From: Candidatus Pseudobacter hemicellulosilyticus
GTDB taxonomy: Bacteria; Bacteroidota; Bacteroidia; Chitinophagales; Chitinophagaceae
Assembly: GCA_029202545.1 (NCBI GenBank)
Contig: CP119311.1
Span: forward strand, 3,038,001-3,102,000
Direction of reading: 5' to 3'
Length of the DNA: 64,000 nucleotides
The notes under the pieces were generated by a model. It was given only the letters and a program-made list of their open reading frames with translations. It was not told where the DNA came from and did no database searches. Shown piece by piece: positions 51,330-60,850 of the stretch. Both the position numbers and the translations under genes were made by a program. Positions within the stretch are counted from its first letter, which is position 1; each line of letters begins with the position of its first letter.

Positions 51330-52964
51330 ATGATAAACAGGTATAGCGTATTCAGCTGTTGTTTTTCCCTGATCCTGTTAGCAGGTCAGCTGGCTGCACA
51401 GCCAACACTGTCCAGCGTATGGGTGGCTGATAACGGCAAGGGGCAGTACCGAAACCCTGTTATTGATGCTGATTATTCCGACCCGGACGCTATCCGCGTG
51501 GGATCGGACTATTATATGATCTCTTCCAGTTTCAATCATAGCCCGGCTTTACCGATCCTGCATTCCAAAGACCTGGTGAACTGGACCCTCATAGGCCATG
51601 CCCTGCAACGGCAGGTACCCCTGGATACATTCGCCACCGTACGCCATGGCGGCGGTGTCTGGGCGCCCGCCATCCGTTACCATAACAACGAGTTCTATAT
51701 CTATTATCCCGATCCGGATTTCGGGATCTATCTCACCAAAGCCAAAAAGATCACCGGCCCCTGGAGCGAGCCTGTGCTGGTGGAATCTGGTAAAGGATTG
51801 ATTGATCCCTGCCCGCTCTGGGATGAGGATGGGAATAATTACCTGGTGCATGCGTATGCAGGCAGCAGGGCCGGTATCAAATCCGTCATTGTGGTCAAAA
51901 AGCTCAATGCAGAAGGTACCCGCACTACCGATGCCGGCGTGCTGGTGTACGACGGGCATGAGCTGGACCCCACTATTGAAGGCCCCAAGTTCTACAAACG
52001 CAATGGCTACTACTACATCTTTGCACCGGCGGGTGGCGTTACCCAGGGCTGGCAGCTGGTGCTGCGCAGTAAACATATTTATGGTCCTTACGAAAGAAAG
52101 GTAGTGATGGACCAGGGCGGCTCGCCCATCAACGGCCCGCACCAGGGCGCCTGGGTCAATACTCCTTCGGGAGAAGACTGGTTCCTGCATTTTCAGGATA
52201 AAGAAGCCTATGGACGGGTAGTTCATTTACAGCCCATGCAGTGGCGCAATAACTGGCCCGTGATAGGAGAAGATAAAGATGGCGATGGCAAGGGCACACC
52301 GGTATTGCAATACAAAAAACCGAATGTGGGCAAAAGCTGGCCCATGGCCACGCCGCCGGATTCGGATGAGTTTAACAGCACCAGCCTGGGCCTGCAATGG
52401 CAGTGGCAGGCCAATCCTCAGGCCAGCTGGGCCTTTGCTGCGCCAGCCGGCCAGCTGCGCTTATTCTCTTACCCGCTGTTGGCAAGCGCCGTGAATTACT
52501 GGGAGGTTCCCAACCTGTTGTTGCAGAAACTGCCCACCAGCCAGTTCATGGCAACTACCAAACTACAGTTCAAACCGCGACTGACAGGCGAAAGGGCCGG
52601 ACTGATCCTGTTTGGCCTGGACTATGCTTATGTAGCTGTAGTGAAGAAAGACGATGGCCAGTATATTTCTTTCAGCTTGTGTACTGGTGCAGAGAAGGGC
52701 AAAAAAGAACAATTGACCGAGGGTATAAAAATAGATTCCGGTGCTATCTGGTTTCGCCTCAGCATGACCAGCAATGCGGAAGTGCGGTTCAGCTATAGCA
52801 TCGACGGAAAGACATTCACAGCTATCGGCGATAAACTGGTAGCCAGGCCAGGCCGCTGGGTGGGTGCTAAAATGGGCTTGTTCTGCACCCGCCTGCCAGG
52901 ATTTACCAATGACGCCGGCTTTGCGGATATCGACTGGTTCCGGGTAGCACCACTGACTGATTGA
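51330..52964 (+). CDS. GH43-family glycoside hydrolase
   Basis: The 544-aa protein has a signal peptide (through LAAQP) and a five-bladed GH43 propeller. DADYSDPDAIRVGSDYYMISSSFNHSPALPILHSKDLVNW contains the catalytic base (about Asp51). GGVWAPAIRYHNNEFYIYY and the GLIDPCPLWDEDGNNYLVHAYAGSRAG block, with further acidic residues, follow. TIEGPKFYKRNGYYYIFAPAGGV is the expected acid region. A C-terminal concanavalin-like domain (about 350-540) follows. Members remove arabinose, xylose or galactose side chains; here pectic arabinan or xylogalacturonan is likely from context. Confidence 0.88.
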   Translation: MINRYSVFSCCFSLILLAGQLAAQPTLSSVWVADNGKGQYRNPVIDADYSDPDAIRVGSDYYMISSSFNHSPALPILHSKDLVNWTLIGHALQRQVPLDTFATVRHGGGVWAPAIRYHNNEFYIYYPDPDFGIYLTKAKKITGPWSEPVLVESGKGLIDPCPLWDEDGNNYLVHAYAGSRAGIKSVIVVKKLNAEGTRTTDAGVLVYDGHELDPTIEGPKFYKRNGYYYIFAPAGGVTQGWQLVLRSKHIYGPYERKVVMDQGGSPINGPHQGAWVNTPSGEDWFLHFQDKEAYGRVVHLQPMQWRNNWPVIGEDKDGDGKGTPVLQYKKPNVGKSWPMATPPDSDEFNSTSLGLQWQWQANPQASWAFAAPAGQLRLFSYPLLASAVNYWEVPNLLLQKLPTSQFMATTKLQFKPRLTGERAGLILFGLDYAYVAVVKKDDGQYISFSLCTGAEKGKKEQLTEGIKIDSGAIWFRLSMTSNAEVRFSYSIDGKTFTAIGDKLVARPGRWVGAKMGLFCTRLPGFTNDAGFADIDWFRVAPLTD

Positions 52965-52984
52965 CTAACGAGAAAACAGCGCAT

Positions 52985-54625
52985 ATGAAAAAGGTATTTG
53001 TTTTTTTATTGACTGTATTGAGCCTGCCGGTACTGGCCCAGACAAAGGCAAAATTGCCGGTGGTGGTACAGCCCAATTTCAAAAAAGATAGTTTTCCCAT
53101 CACCCGCTATGGCGCGGTGCCGGATGGCTATACCCTGAATACAAAAGCTATCAACAATGCTATAGACGCCTGCACCAGAAAGGGCGGCGGGGTAGTGGTA
53201 GTGCCGGCCGGCCTCTGGCTTACAGGGCCTATCACCCTGAAAAATAAAGTGAACCTGCACCTGGCCATTGGTGCCACTTTGCTGTTCACCAAAGATTTTG
53301 ACCAGTATCCCCTGGTAGAAACAAACTGGGAAGGATTGCAGCAGATGCGCAATCAATCGCCCATCTCGGCCACCAATGCCAGCCATATTGCTATCACGGG
53401 TAAAGGCATTATTGATGGCAATGGGGATGCCTGGCGAATGGTGAAGATCGACAAGCTGACCGGCACGCAATGGAAAAAGCTGGTGGCTTCGGGCGGTCTG
53501 CTCAGCGAAGACAAAAAGACCTGGTACCCTACGGCCAAAGCATTTAAAGGCAGTCAGCTGAAAAATCCCGGCGCCGTAAGCCCGGAGAAAGACGCTGCTT
53601 TTTATGATAGCGTGAAAGATTTTCTGCGGCCCAATTTGCTTGTACTGACCAATTGCAAATATATCCTGCTGGAAGGCGTCACTTTCCAGAATTCGGCCGC
53701 CTGGTGCCTGCACCCGCTGATGAGTGAGCACCTGACCGTCCGCAATGTGACGGTCAAAAATCCCTGGTATGCACAGAACGGCGATGGGATTGATGTGGAG
53801 AGCTGCAAGAACGTGCTGATTGAAAATTCCGTATTTGATGTGGGCGATGATGCGCTCTGCATGAAGAGCGGGAGGGATGAGGAAGGCAGGAAGCGGGCCA
53901 TGCCCACCGAGAATGTCATCATCCGGAACTGCCTGGTATATGCGGCGCATGGTGGTTTTGTGATAGGCAGTGAAATGAGTGGTGGCGCCCGCAATATCCA
54001 TGTCAGCAACTGTACTTTTATTGGTACGGATATCGGCCTGCGTTTTAAGACCACCCGCGGCCGGGGCGGCGTAGTGGAGAATATCTTTATCAATGATATC
54101 TATATGCGCGATATTCCCGGCGAGGCCATCCTTTTTGATATGTACTACCAGGCCAAAGATCCAATCCCGCTGGATGGTGAAAAGCGGGAACTGCCCAAAG
54201 TAGAGACCCTGCCGGTAGATGCTTCCACGCCGGTATTCAGGAACTTTCATATCAACCGTGTGTATTGCAATGGGGCGCATAAAGCCATTTTTGTCCGCGG
54301 CATTCCCGAGATGCATGTAAAAGATATCATCCTGGAGAATATGGTATTGCAGTCGGACGAGGGCATGGATATCCAGGAAGCCAGCAATATTCAACTGAAG
54401 AATATCACGCTGCTCACAAAAAAGAATAATCCGGTAGTAGATATCATCAACAGTGATCAACTGCTCTTCAGCGGGCTGAAATATAAAGAAGGAGCGGAAC
54501 TGCTGTTCCGGGTGAGCGGCGAAAGAAGCAAAGCCATCAATATCCAACAAACCGATACTTCCAAAGCAAAAGCAACCATTGTCTATGAGCTGGGTGCTTC
54601 GGAACAAAAAGTCAGCATGCCATGA
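52985..54625 (+). CDS. GH28-family polygalacturonase
   Basis: The 546-aa secreted right-handed beta-helix hydrolyses galacturonic linkages. GH28 signatures are NGDGIDVES (Asp267), VGDDALCMKSG (Asp288, Asp289), AAHGGFVIGSE (His322) and GLRFKTTRGRGG (Arg and Lys near 353). The N-terminal ITRYGAVPDGYTLNTKAINNAIDACTRKGGGVVVVPAG is the typical start. ATG 52985 gives signal peptide MKKVFVFLLTVLSLPVLAQ; eight upstream codons are rejected. The stop overlaps the start of the GH105-CE8 gene (ATGA). Exo-type activity is suggested by similarity to large Bacteroidota enzymes but is not proven. Confidence 0.93.
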   Translation: MKKVFVFLLTVLSLPVLAQTKAKLPVVVQPNFKKDSFPITRYGAVPDGYTLNTKAINNAIDACTRKGGGVVVVPAGLWLTGPITLKNKVNLHLAIGATLLFTKDFDQYPLVETNWEGLQQMRNQSPISATNASHIAITGKGIIDGNGDAWRMVKIDKLTGTQWKKLVASGGLLSEDKKTWYPTAKAFKGSQLKNPGAVSPEKDAAFYDSVKDFLRPNLLVLTNCKYILLEGVTFQNSAAWCLHPLMSEHLTVRNVTVKNPWYAQNGDGIDVESCKNVLIENSVFDVGDDALCMKSGRDEEGRKRAMPTENVIIRNCLVYAAHGGFVIGSEMSGGARNIHVSNCTFIGTDIGLRFKTTRGRGGVVENIFINDIYMRDIPGEAILFDMYYQAKDPIPLDGEKRELPKVETLPVDASTPVFRNFHINRVYCNGAHKAIFVRGIPEMHVKDIILENMVLQSDEGMDIQEASNIQLKNITLLTKKNNPVVDIINSDQLLFSGLKYKEGAELLFRVSGERSKAINIQQTDTSKAKATIVYELGASEQKVSMP

Positions 54626-56769
54626 GAAAGCTATTCCTCTTCACGATACTGCTGGCTGCGGCTGGCGTTCATGCCCTGGCCCGGCAGCAACAGGAAACTC
54701 CCGCCGCAGGGCTGCCCCTGAGCCAGCAAGTGGCTGCCACGGTCATGACTACCTGGAAAGATTCCTTTTCACTGGACGGCAGGCCCGCCCGCTGGACCTA
54801 TGATATGGGTGTGATCCTGAAAGGATTTGAAGGGATCTGGCGGCGCACCGGGGACGCGAAATATTTTGATTATATCCGCCGGCAGATGGACTTTTTTGTG
54901 CAGGATGATGGCAGTATCAAAACCTATAAGCCGGATGAATACAATATAGACCATATCAACAATGGCAAGCTGCTGTTCCTGCTCTACAAAGAGACCGGCA
55001 AGAGCAAATACCTGGAAGCTGCAAAGCTGCTGCGTAACCAGTTGCGCACCCATCCCCGTACCAACGAGGGCGGCTTCTGGCATAAGAAGATCTATCCCTG
55101 GCAGATGTGGCTGGACGGCCTGTACATGGGCTCGCCCTTTTATGCAGAGTATGCGAAGGAAATGAACGAGGATACGGCTTTCAACGATGTGGCCAACCAG
55201 TTCATCTGGATGGAAAAGCATGCACGGGACAGCAAGACCGGCCTGCTGTACCATGCCTGGGATGAAAGCAGGCAGCAGGCCTGGGCCAATAAAAAGACCG
55301 GCGCCAGTCCGCTGTTCTGGGCCCGCGCCATGGGCTGGTATGCCACGGCGCTGGTGGATGCGCTGGATTATATCCCGGAGCAGCATCCCAAACGGGCTGC
55401 GCTGATCGCTATCCTCAACAGGCTGGTGGACGCGGTGGAGAAAGTGCAGGACCCGGTATCGGGTTGCTGGTATGATATCCTGGCCTATAACGGTCCGGGA
55501 AAAGAAAAGAACTACCTGGAAGCCTCTGCCAGTTCCCAGTTTGTGTATGCGGTGGCCAAGGGCGTACGGAAAGGGTACCTGCCTGCGGCCAAAAGAAGCA
55601 TTGCTGAAAAAGGTTATGCCGGTATCCGGCAGCAGTTCATCAAAGTGGAGAATGGACAAACCAACCTGCATGGCACGGTGAAGGTCTCCGGGCTGGGCGG
55701 CAAGCCCTACCGGGATGGCAGCTTTACCTATTATATGAGCGAGCCCGTGATTGTGAACGATCCAAAAGGCATCGGCGCTTTTTTGCTGGCCGCTAATGAA
55801 ATGGAGCTGATAGACCTGCAACCGGTGGCCCGCCGGATAGTAGTGGCGGCCGATGGTTCCGGGCAGTTCCGTACGGTGCAGGGTGCTATCAACAGCCTGC
55901 CGGATTCCGCAGCATTGCCAACGGTGATCCATATTAAAAACGGTATCTACAGGGAAAAGCTCTATATCGAGAAACACAATATCATCCTCGAAGGAGAAGA
56001 CCGGGACCATACCATTATTGTGCAGTCCATTTCCCGCGACGAATGGCGTTGCGGGCATAGTGACGACTGGGGCGTGGCTACCCTGAATGTAGGCGCCAAT
56101 GATATTACGTTGAAGAACCTGACCGTGACCAATGATTTTGGGTTCAACTATACCGCACGCACCATTTACTGTCCTTCTGATTCTGTCAACAAACAAAAAC
56201 TGCTGGCGAGATACGGACACCAGATGGCGCTGCGCACCATGAACAATGCCACCCGCCTGCGGGCTATCAACTGCCATTTCCGCGCCTATGGCGGAGATAC
56301 GGTAAGTCCCTGGGAAGTGGAGAACGGTCTCTGGTATTTCAAAGATTGCCTGATGGAAGGCGGGGTGGATTTTTATTGTCCCCGCGGCTGGGCCTGGGCG
56401 GAGAACTGTGAGTTTGTAGCCTATGGCGGCACGGCCGCTATCTGGCATGATGGATCTAAAGTACCCGACAGTAAAACAGTGCTGGTGAACTGCCGGTTCA
56501 GGGGATACGATAATTTCCTGCTGGGCCGCTACCACCGGGATGCACAGTTCTACCTTGTGAATTGCCGGTTTGCTGATAATATGCGCGATTCCGCTATATA
56601 CCAGGTGCCCACCACTAATACCATTCAATGGGGGCATCGCGTGTATTATTACAATTGCCACCGGCCGGCGGGCGACTATGCCTGGTTCAAGGACAACCTG
56701 ACCAGTGAGCAGGCCGCCGCAATCAATGTGCAATGGGTGTTCGGGAACCGGTGGCAACCGGCCGAATAA
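54622..56769 (+). CDS. fused unsaturated-rhamnogalacturonyl hydrolase (GH105) and pectin methylesterase (CE8)
   Basis: The 715-aa secreted protein starts MRKLFLFTILLAAAGVHALA. Residues about 35-400 are a GH105 (alpha/alpha)6 barrel, with W-L-D-G-L-Y-M-G (Asp165) at the YteR-type catalytic site and FWARAMGWYATALVDALDY. Residues about 405-710 are a CE8 beta-helix (IVVAADGSGQFRTVQGAINSLPD). CE8 residues Gln534, Asp559, Asp583 and Arg636 are in place, but the usual Q-D-T and D-F-I-F-G motifs read G-D-T and D-F-Y-C-P. It would remove methyl esters and unsaturated end residues from pectic oligomers. Its ATG overlaps the GH28 stop. Confidence 0.88.
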   Translation: MRKLFLFTILLAAAGVHALARQQQETPAAGLPLSQQVAATVMTTWKDSFSLDGRPARWTYDMGVILKGFEGIWRRTGDAKYFDYIRRQMDFFVQDDGSIKTYKPDEYNIDHINNGKLLFLLYKETGKSKYLEAAKLLRNQLRTHPRTNEGGFWHKKIYPWQMWLDGLYMGSPFYAEYAKEMNEDTAFNDVANQFIWMEKHARDSKTGLLYHAWDESRQQAWANKKTGASPLFWARAMGWYATALVDALDYIPEQHPKRAALIAILNRLVDAVEKVQDPVSGCWYDILAYNGPGKEKNYLEASASSQFVYAVAKGVRKGYLPAAKRSIAEKGYAGIRQQFIKVENGQTNLHGTVKVSGLGGKPYRDGSFTYYMSEPVIVNDPKGIGAFLLAANEMELIDLQPVARRIVVAADGSGQFRTVQGAINSLPDSAALPTVIHIKNGIYREKLYIEKHNIILEGEDRDHTIIVQSISRDEWRCGHSDDWGVATLNVGANDITLKNLTVTNDFGFNYTARTIYCPSDSVNKQKLLARYGHQMALRTMNNATRLRAINCHFRAYGGDTVSPWEVENGLWYFKDCLMEGGVDFYCPRGWAWAENCEFVAYGGTAAIWHDGSKVPDSKTVLVNCRFRGYDNFLLGRYHRDAQFYLVNCRFADNMRDSAIYQVPTTNTIQWGHRVYYYNCHRPAGDYAWFKDNLTSEQAAAINVQWVFGNRWQPAE

Positions 56770-56784
56770 CAGAAAACAGACAGT

Positions 56785-58326
56785 ATGTTGTTATCGAAGA
56801 AAATCTTACCGCAGCTGAGGGAGCGACAACTATCGGTCCCCACCGACCTGCAGCTGACCTTACCGGAGCGGGTGCTCCAGTTTGGCAGTGGCGTATTGCT
56901 GCGGGGCCTGCCTGATTATTATATCGACAAGGCTAACAAGCAGGGACTGTTCAATGGCAGGATAGTGATGGTGCAGAGTACCCAGCAAACGGGCACCGAG
57001 CCTTTCCGGGAGCAGGAGGGGTTGTATACCCAGTGCCTGAAAGGTCACCGGGATGGACAGCTGGTGGAAGAGTACATTGTGAACGGCGCCGTGAGCCGCG
57101 TGCTTTCCGCCCGGACGCAATGGAATGACGTGCTGGCCTGCGCCGCCAATCCATCCATGCAGGTCATCATCTCCAATACTACTGAAACGGGGATTGTGCT
57201 GATCCCGGACGACAATATCTACGGCCGGCCGCCGGTATCTTTTCCCGGTAAGCTGCTTGCCTTCCTGTACCGCCGCTTCAAACATTTCAAGGGCGATCCC
57301 CGCAAGGGCATGGTGATAGTGCCGGCCGAACTGATCACGGACAATGGCAGCAAGCTGCAGGCCGTTGTCATGGAGTTGGCGCACCTTAATAATTTCAATT
57401 ATGCTTTTATAGACTGGCTGGAAACTGCCAATCATTTCTGTAATTCACTGGTGGACCGGATCGTGCCGGGCCGTTTGCCGGGTACAAAGCATCGGCAGAC
57501 AGAAGAGAAGCTGGGTTACCGGGACGATCTGCTGTTCATGAGTGAGACCTACGGCCTCTGGGCCATAGAGGCCCGCTCTGCCGCCGCCCGGGAAGCCCTT
57601 TCCTTTGCCGGCGCTGATCCGGGCGTGATTGTGACGGATGATATCAGCGCTTACCGCGAGCTGAAACTGCGGCTGCTCAACGCCACCCATACTTTCAGCT
57701 GTGGCACGGCCTTCCTGGCCGGTATTGAGACCGTGCGGGAAGCCATGGAAGATCCTGTCCTGGGCAGTTATATCCGCCAACTTTTGGACGGCGAGATTGT
57801 TACATATTTTGCTGACGGAGATATCCCCGTGGAGACCGCCCGGGCTTTTATAGCCACGGTCACCGAGCGGTTCAGCAACCCTTACCTGGATCATAGCTGG
57901 TTGCAGATCAGCCTGCACTATACGCATAAGATGCGGCAGCGTAATGTACCGCTGCTCCTGGATCATTATCGCCGCCGGCAGGATGTGCCGGAGCTGATGG
58001 CCATGGGCTTTGCGGCCTACCTGCTGTTCATGAAATGCAGTCCGGGTGAAAGCGGTCGCTACTATGGCGAGGTGGAAGGACAGGTATACCTGGTGCAGGA
58101 TGATCATACGGCCTGGTTCCATGAACTCTGGCAGAGCGATAGCCTCAACAGTATTGTGGCCACTGTTACCGGCGATGAAAAACTATGGGGCGCCAACCTG
58201 AAAGCCCTGCCGGGCTTTGCGGCGGCCGTAACAGTATACCTGGAATCATTTTTACAAAAAGGCATCAAAACAACTATCAGAAATTTTCAGCAGAACCGGA
58301 ATAAAGCAGCGAACCATGAAGCGTAA
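56785..58326 (+). CDS. uxaB: tagaturonate reductase (altronate oxidoreductase), copy 2
   Basis: The 513-aa protein is a full-length paralogue of the product at 12717-14228. LQFGSGVLLRGLPDYYIDKANKQG, ISNTTETGIVL, KGMVIVPAELITDNGSKL, FCNSLVDRIVPGRLPG and LKLRLLNATHTFSCGTAFL are shared nearly word for word. It differs in a longer N-terminus and in many surface residues, so this is an old duplication or separate acquisition rather than a recent copy. It starts 15 bp after the GH105-CE8 gene and overlaps uxaA by 11 bp, which ties it to altronate formation and dehydration. Cytoplasmic. Confidence 0.92.
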   Translation: MLLSKKILPQLRERQLSVPTDLQLTLPERVLQFGSGVLLRGLPDYYIDKANKQGLFNGRIVMVQSTQQTGTEPFREQEGLYTQCLKGHRDGQLVEEYIVNGAVSRVLSARTQWNDVLACAANPSMQVIISNTTETGIVLIPDDNIYGRPPVSFPGKLLAFLYRRFKHFKGDPRKGMVIVPAELITDNGSKLQAVVMELAHLNNFNYAFIDWLETANHFCNSLVDRIVPGRLPGTKHRQTEEKLGYRDDLLFMSETYGLWAIEARSAAAREALSFAGADPGVIVTDDISAYRELKLRLLNATHTFSCGTAFLAGIETVREAMEDPVLGSYIRQLLDGEIVTYFADGDIPVETARAFIATVTERFSNPYLDHSWLQISLHYTHKMRQRNVPLLLDHYRRRQDVPELMAMGFAAYLLFMKCSPGESGRYYGEVEGQVYLVQDDHTAWFHELWQSDSLNSIVATVTGDEKLWGANLKALPGFAAAVTVYLESFLQKGIKTTIRNFQQNRNKAANHEA

Positions 58327-59956
58327 AGTTTTGAAAGTGCACCCGAAGGACAATGTACTGGTAGCCCTCAGCAACCTGGCGGCAGGTGAATCCATCTCTT
58401 TTGAAGGAAAGGAATACATTTTGGACGAACCTATTCCTGCCAAGCATAAATTCTTTACTACAGACCTGGCCACCAGTGATGCGGTGATCATGTACGGCGT
58501 ACTGGTGGGCAGGGCCCAGCATCCGATCCGTACGGGCCAGCGCATGAGTACGGAGAATATCAAACATGCCGCCCAGCCTTATGCCTACCGGGCGGCGGAC
58601 TATCACTGGCAGGCGCCGGATGTGAGCAGGTTTGCCGGACGGGAGTTCATGGGGTATCACCGGGCTGATGGTCGCGTAGGAACGGCCAACTACTGGTTAT
58701 TTATCCCTACTGTCTTTTGTGAGAACCGGAACCTGGATGTGATCCGGGAAGCGATGCATAACGAGCTGGGCTATGCGGTAACGGCCAAGTACAAGAACTA
58801 TACGCACCAGTTGCTGGAAGCTTATAAAAAGGGTGGGGATATTGAGCAGGTAGACCTTTCGCCGGTGGCGGACGGTCAATCCTTCCGACCATTTAAGCAT
58901 GTGGATGGCATCAAGTTCCTCAACCACCAGGGCGGCTGTGGCGGTATCCGCCAGGATGCAGCCGTGCTGGGCAAACTGCTGGCGGCCTATGCCAATCATC
59001 CCAATGTGGGCGGCATCACGGTCCTGAGCCTCGGTTGCCAGAACCTGCAGGTCAATGATTTCCTGGCCGACCTGAAGCAGCAGAACCCGCATTTTGATAA
59101 ACCCCTCTATATTTTTGAACAGCAGCAGTCGCAGAGCGAAGAGCAGCTGATAGCCGAAGCCATCCGTAAAACATTTGAAGGGCTGATCCGGATCAACCAG
59201 CTGGAACGGCAACCTGCCGGGCTGGACAAACTCTGCATTGGCGTGAAATGTGGCGGCAGTGATGGTTTCAGCGGCATCTCGGCCAACCCGGCAGTGGGCT
59301 ATTGCGCAGACCTGGTAGTGGCCCTGGGTGGCACCGTACTGCTGGCCGAGTTCCCCGAACTCTGCGGGGTGGAGCAGGAGCTGATAGACCGCACCGTGGA
59401 TAAAGAGAGCGCTGAAAAATTCATCCGGCTGATGGGCGCTTACAGTCAGCAGGCCATCAATGCCGGTTCCGGTTTTCATATGAACCCCTCGCCCGGAAAT
59501 ATCAAGGACGGGCTGATCACCGACGCCATCAAGAGTGCGGGCGCTGCCAAAAAAGGCGGCACCTCGCCTGTGACCGATGTGCTGGACTATACCGAGCCCG
59601 CCACCCGCAAGGGACTGAACCTGGTCTGCACGCCTGGCAATGATGTGGAAGCCACTACCGGCAAGGCCGCCAGCGGCGCCACCCTGATCCTGTTCACTAC
59701 CGGCCTGGGAACGCCCACCGGTAATCCTGTATGTCCTACCATCAAAGTGGCTACCAATAGCCAGCTGGCCCGGCGCATGCGCGATATCATTGATATTGAT
59801 TGCGGTCCTGTGGTGGAAGGGGAAAAGACCATTGAAGAGATGGGGGAAGATATCCTGGAATATTGCATCAGGGCTGCCAGCGGCGAAGTAACACCTAAAG
59901 CCGTGCTGCTGAACCAGGATGACTTTATCCCGTGGAAGCGGGGCGTGAGCTTGTAG
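58316..59956 (+). CDS. uxaA: altronate dehydratase
   Basis: The 546-aa enzyme dehydrates D-altronate to KDG. The N-terminal SAF-type domain (VLKVHPKDNVLVALSNLAAGESI, residues 3-25) is followed by the UxaA/GarD core. GYHRADGRVGTANYWLFIPTVFCENRN, HQGGCGGIRQDAA, CIGVKCGGSDGFSGISANPAVG and GNPVCPTIKVATNS, with conserved Cys and His for iron, are visible. Length (one polypeptide of about 500 or more) is normal for bacterial UxaA. It is the only uxaA in the window and the last gene of locus B, so locus A uxaB/uxaC depend on it. Confidence 0.95.
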   Translation: MKRKVLKVHPKDNVLVALSNLAAGESISFEGKEYILDEPIPAKHKFFTTDLATSDAVIMYGVLVGRAQHPIRTGQRMSTENIKHAAQPYAYRAADYHWQAPDVSRFAGREFMGYHRADGRVGTANYWLFIPTVFCENRNLDVIREAMHNELGYAVTAKYKNYTHQLLEAYKKGGDIEQVDLSPVADGQSFRPFKHVDGIKFLNHQGGCGGIRQDAAVLGKLLAAYANHPNVGGITVLSLGCQNLQVNDFLADLKQQNPHFDKPLYIFEQQQSQSEEQLIAEAIRKTFEGLIRINQLERQPAGLDKLCIGVKCGGSDGFSGISANPAVGYCADLVVALGGTVLLAEFPELCGVEQELIDRTVDKESAEKFIRLMGAYSQQAINAGSGFHMNPSPGNIKDGLITDAIKSAGAAKKGGTSPVTDVLDYTEPATRKGLNLVCTPGNDVEATTGKAASGATLILFTTGLGTPTGNPVCPTIKVATNSQLARRMRDIIDIDCGPVVEGEKTIEEMGEDILEYCIRAASGEVTPKAVLLNQDDFIPWKRGVSL

Positions 59957-60167
59957 TAGGCGGGATATTAAGCAGGCTGTTCCTGGTTCGTCCCCAATTG
60001 TATTTTCCTATATGCTTTGCCTGGACAGTTGTCATGTGAAGGACTGACTGCCAGGATCCGACAGGCTTTATTGCCGGTCCGGCTGCTGTATTTGTTCTTT
60101 CGGTGCTGTTTCCTGCCGTCCCGGTTTTCTCCTGGTCCCGGGATCCGTTTTTTCCCTAACATTGGGC

Positions 60168-60566
60168 ATGAGAACCCTGATACCCCTTTGCCTGGCGCTG
60201 TTGCTGCTGGGCTGTAATCAGTTCACTATTGCGCCCCGTAATAAGAACAGCGTACGCCGGGAAAAACCGAGCATGCTGCTCTGTGAGCGCATTGTGGACT
60301 TCCGGCTGGAGTTCTCCCGCTGGCCGGTATCCAGGGAAGACTTTATGGGCAAGGGGAAAAAGTATTACGAAGTAATGAGTGGTATCCCTTATCACTACAT
60401 CCATTTCAAGACCTTCAGCGATGATAAAATGAATTTTACCTACGGCGATCACGAGCAGGACCGCAACCTGCAAAAGGAAACCAATAAGATAGCGCTCAAC
60501 CCTTATGGTGGCTTCATTGAGTTCTATAAACTGAATGACCGCTTTGTCTGGAAGATCCATCAATGA
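60168..60566 (+). CDS. hypothetical lipoprotein
   Basis: The 132-aa product starts MRTLIPLCLALLLLGCN, with lipobox L-L-G-C at residue 16. The mature region VDFRLEFSRWPVSREDFMGKGKKYYEVMSG...HFKTFSDDKMNFTYG is mixed alpha/beta with no known motif. ATG 60168 is used; an upstream TTG would add two residues. It stands alone after uxaA (211-bp gap) and before the sigma/FecR/SusC unit. I do not recognise the family. Confidence 0.65.
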   Translation: MRTLIPLCLALLLLGCNQFTIAPRNKNSVRREKPSMLLCERIVDFRLEFSRWPVSREDFMGKGKKYYEVMSGIPYHYIHFKTFSDDKMNFTYGDHEQDRNLQKETNKIALNPYGGFIEFYKLNDRFVWKIHQ

Positions 60567-60625
60567 CCCGGCGAAAATAGATTAAAACAATTTCAACTGT
60601 TCATTAAGTTGATTTAGAATACAAT

Positions 60626-60666
60626 GGCCTGGGGCCCGGAAACCCCGGCCCGGCGGGCCTTTTTTT
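60626..60666 (+). terminator. G/C-rich intrinsic terminator after the lipoprotein gene
   Basis: GGCCTGGGGCC...GGCGGGCC can pair as GGCC/GGCC with an inner GGGG/CCCC stem, then seven T. Confidence 0.7.
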
Positions 60667-60850
60667 ATGCGCCGTAGGTTGCAAAACAGGCCAAAAACGA
60701 GTACATTCATAATGCAAACGCCACTCATTGCAACAGGCATTTTTGTTTAAAGCCCCATATCCCTGACCCTTATCCAGACCACTCAATACCGATCCTCACT
60801 TGAACGGGCCTGGTAAGCAAACCCATTGTAAACAAAAGGCTCGTTACTTC

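Noticed and set aside
53006..54607. 533-codon open frame on the minus strand opposite the GH28 gene
   Set aside because: It is an antisense shadow produced by the codon bias of the polygalacturonase gene; no signal peptide or motif.
54769..56757. 662-codon open frame on the minus strand opposite the GH105-CE8 gene
   Set aside because: It is an antisense shadow; the plus-strand domains are unambiguous.
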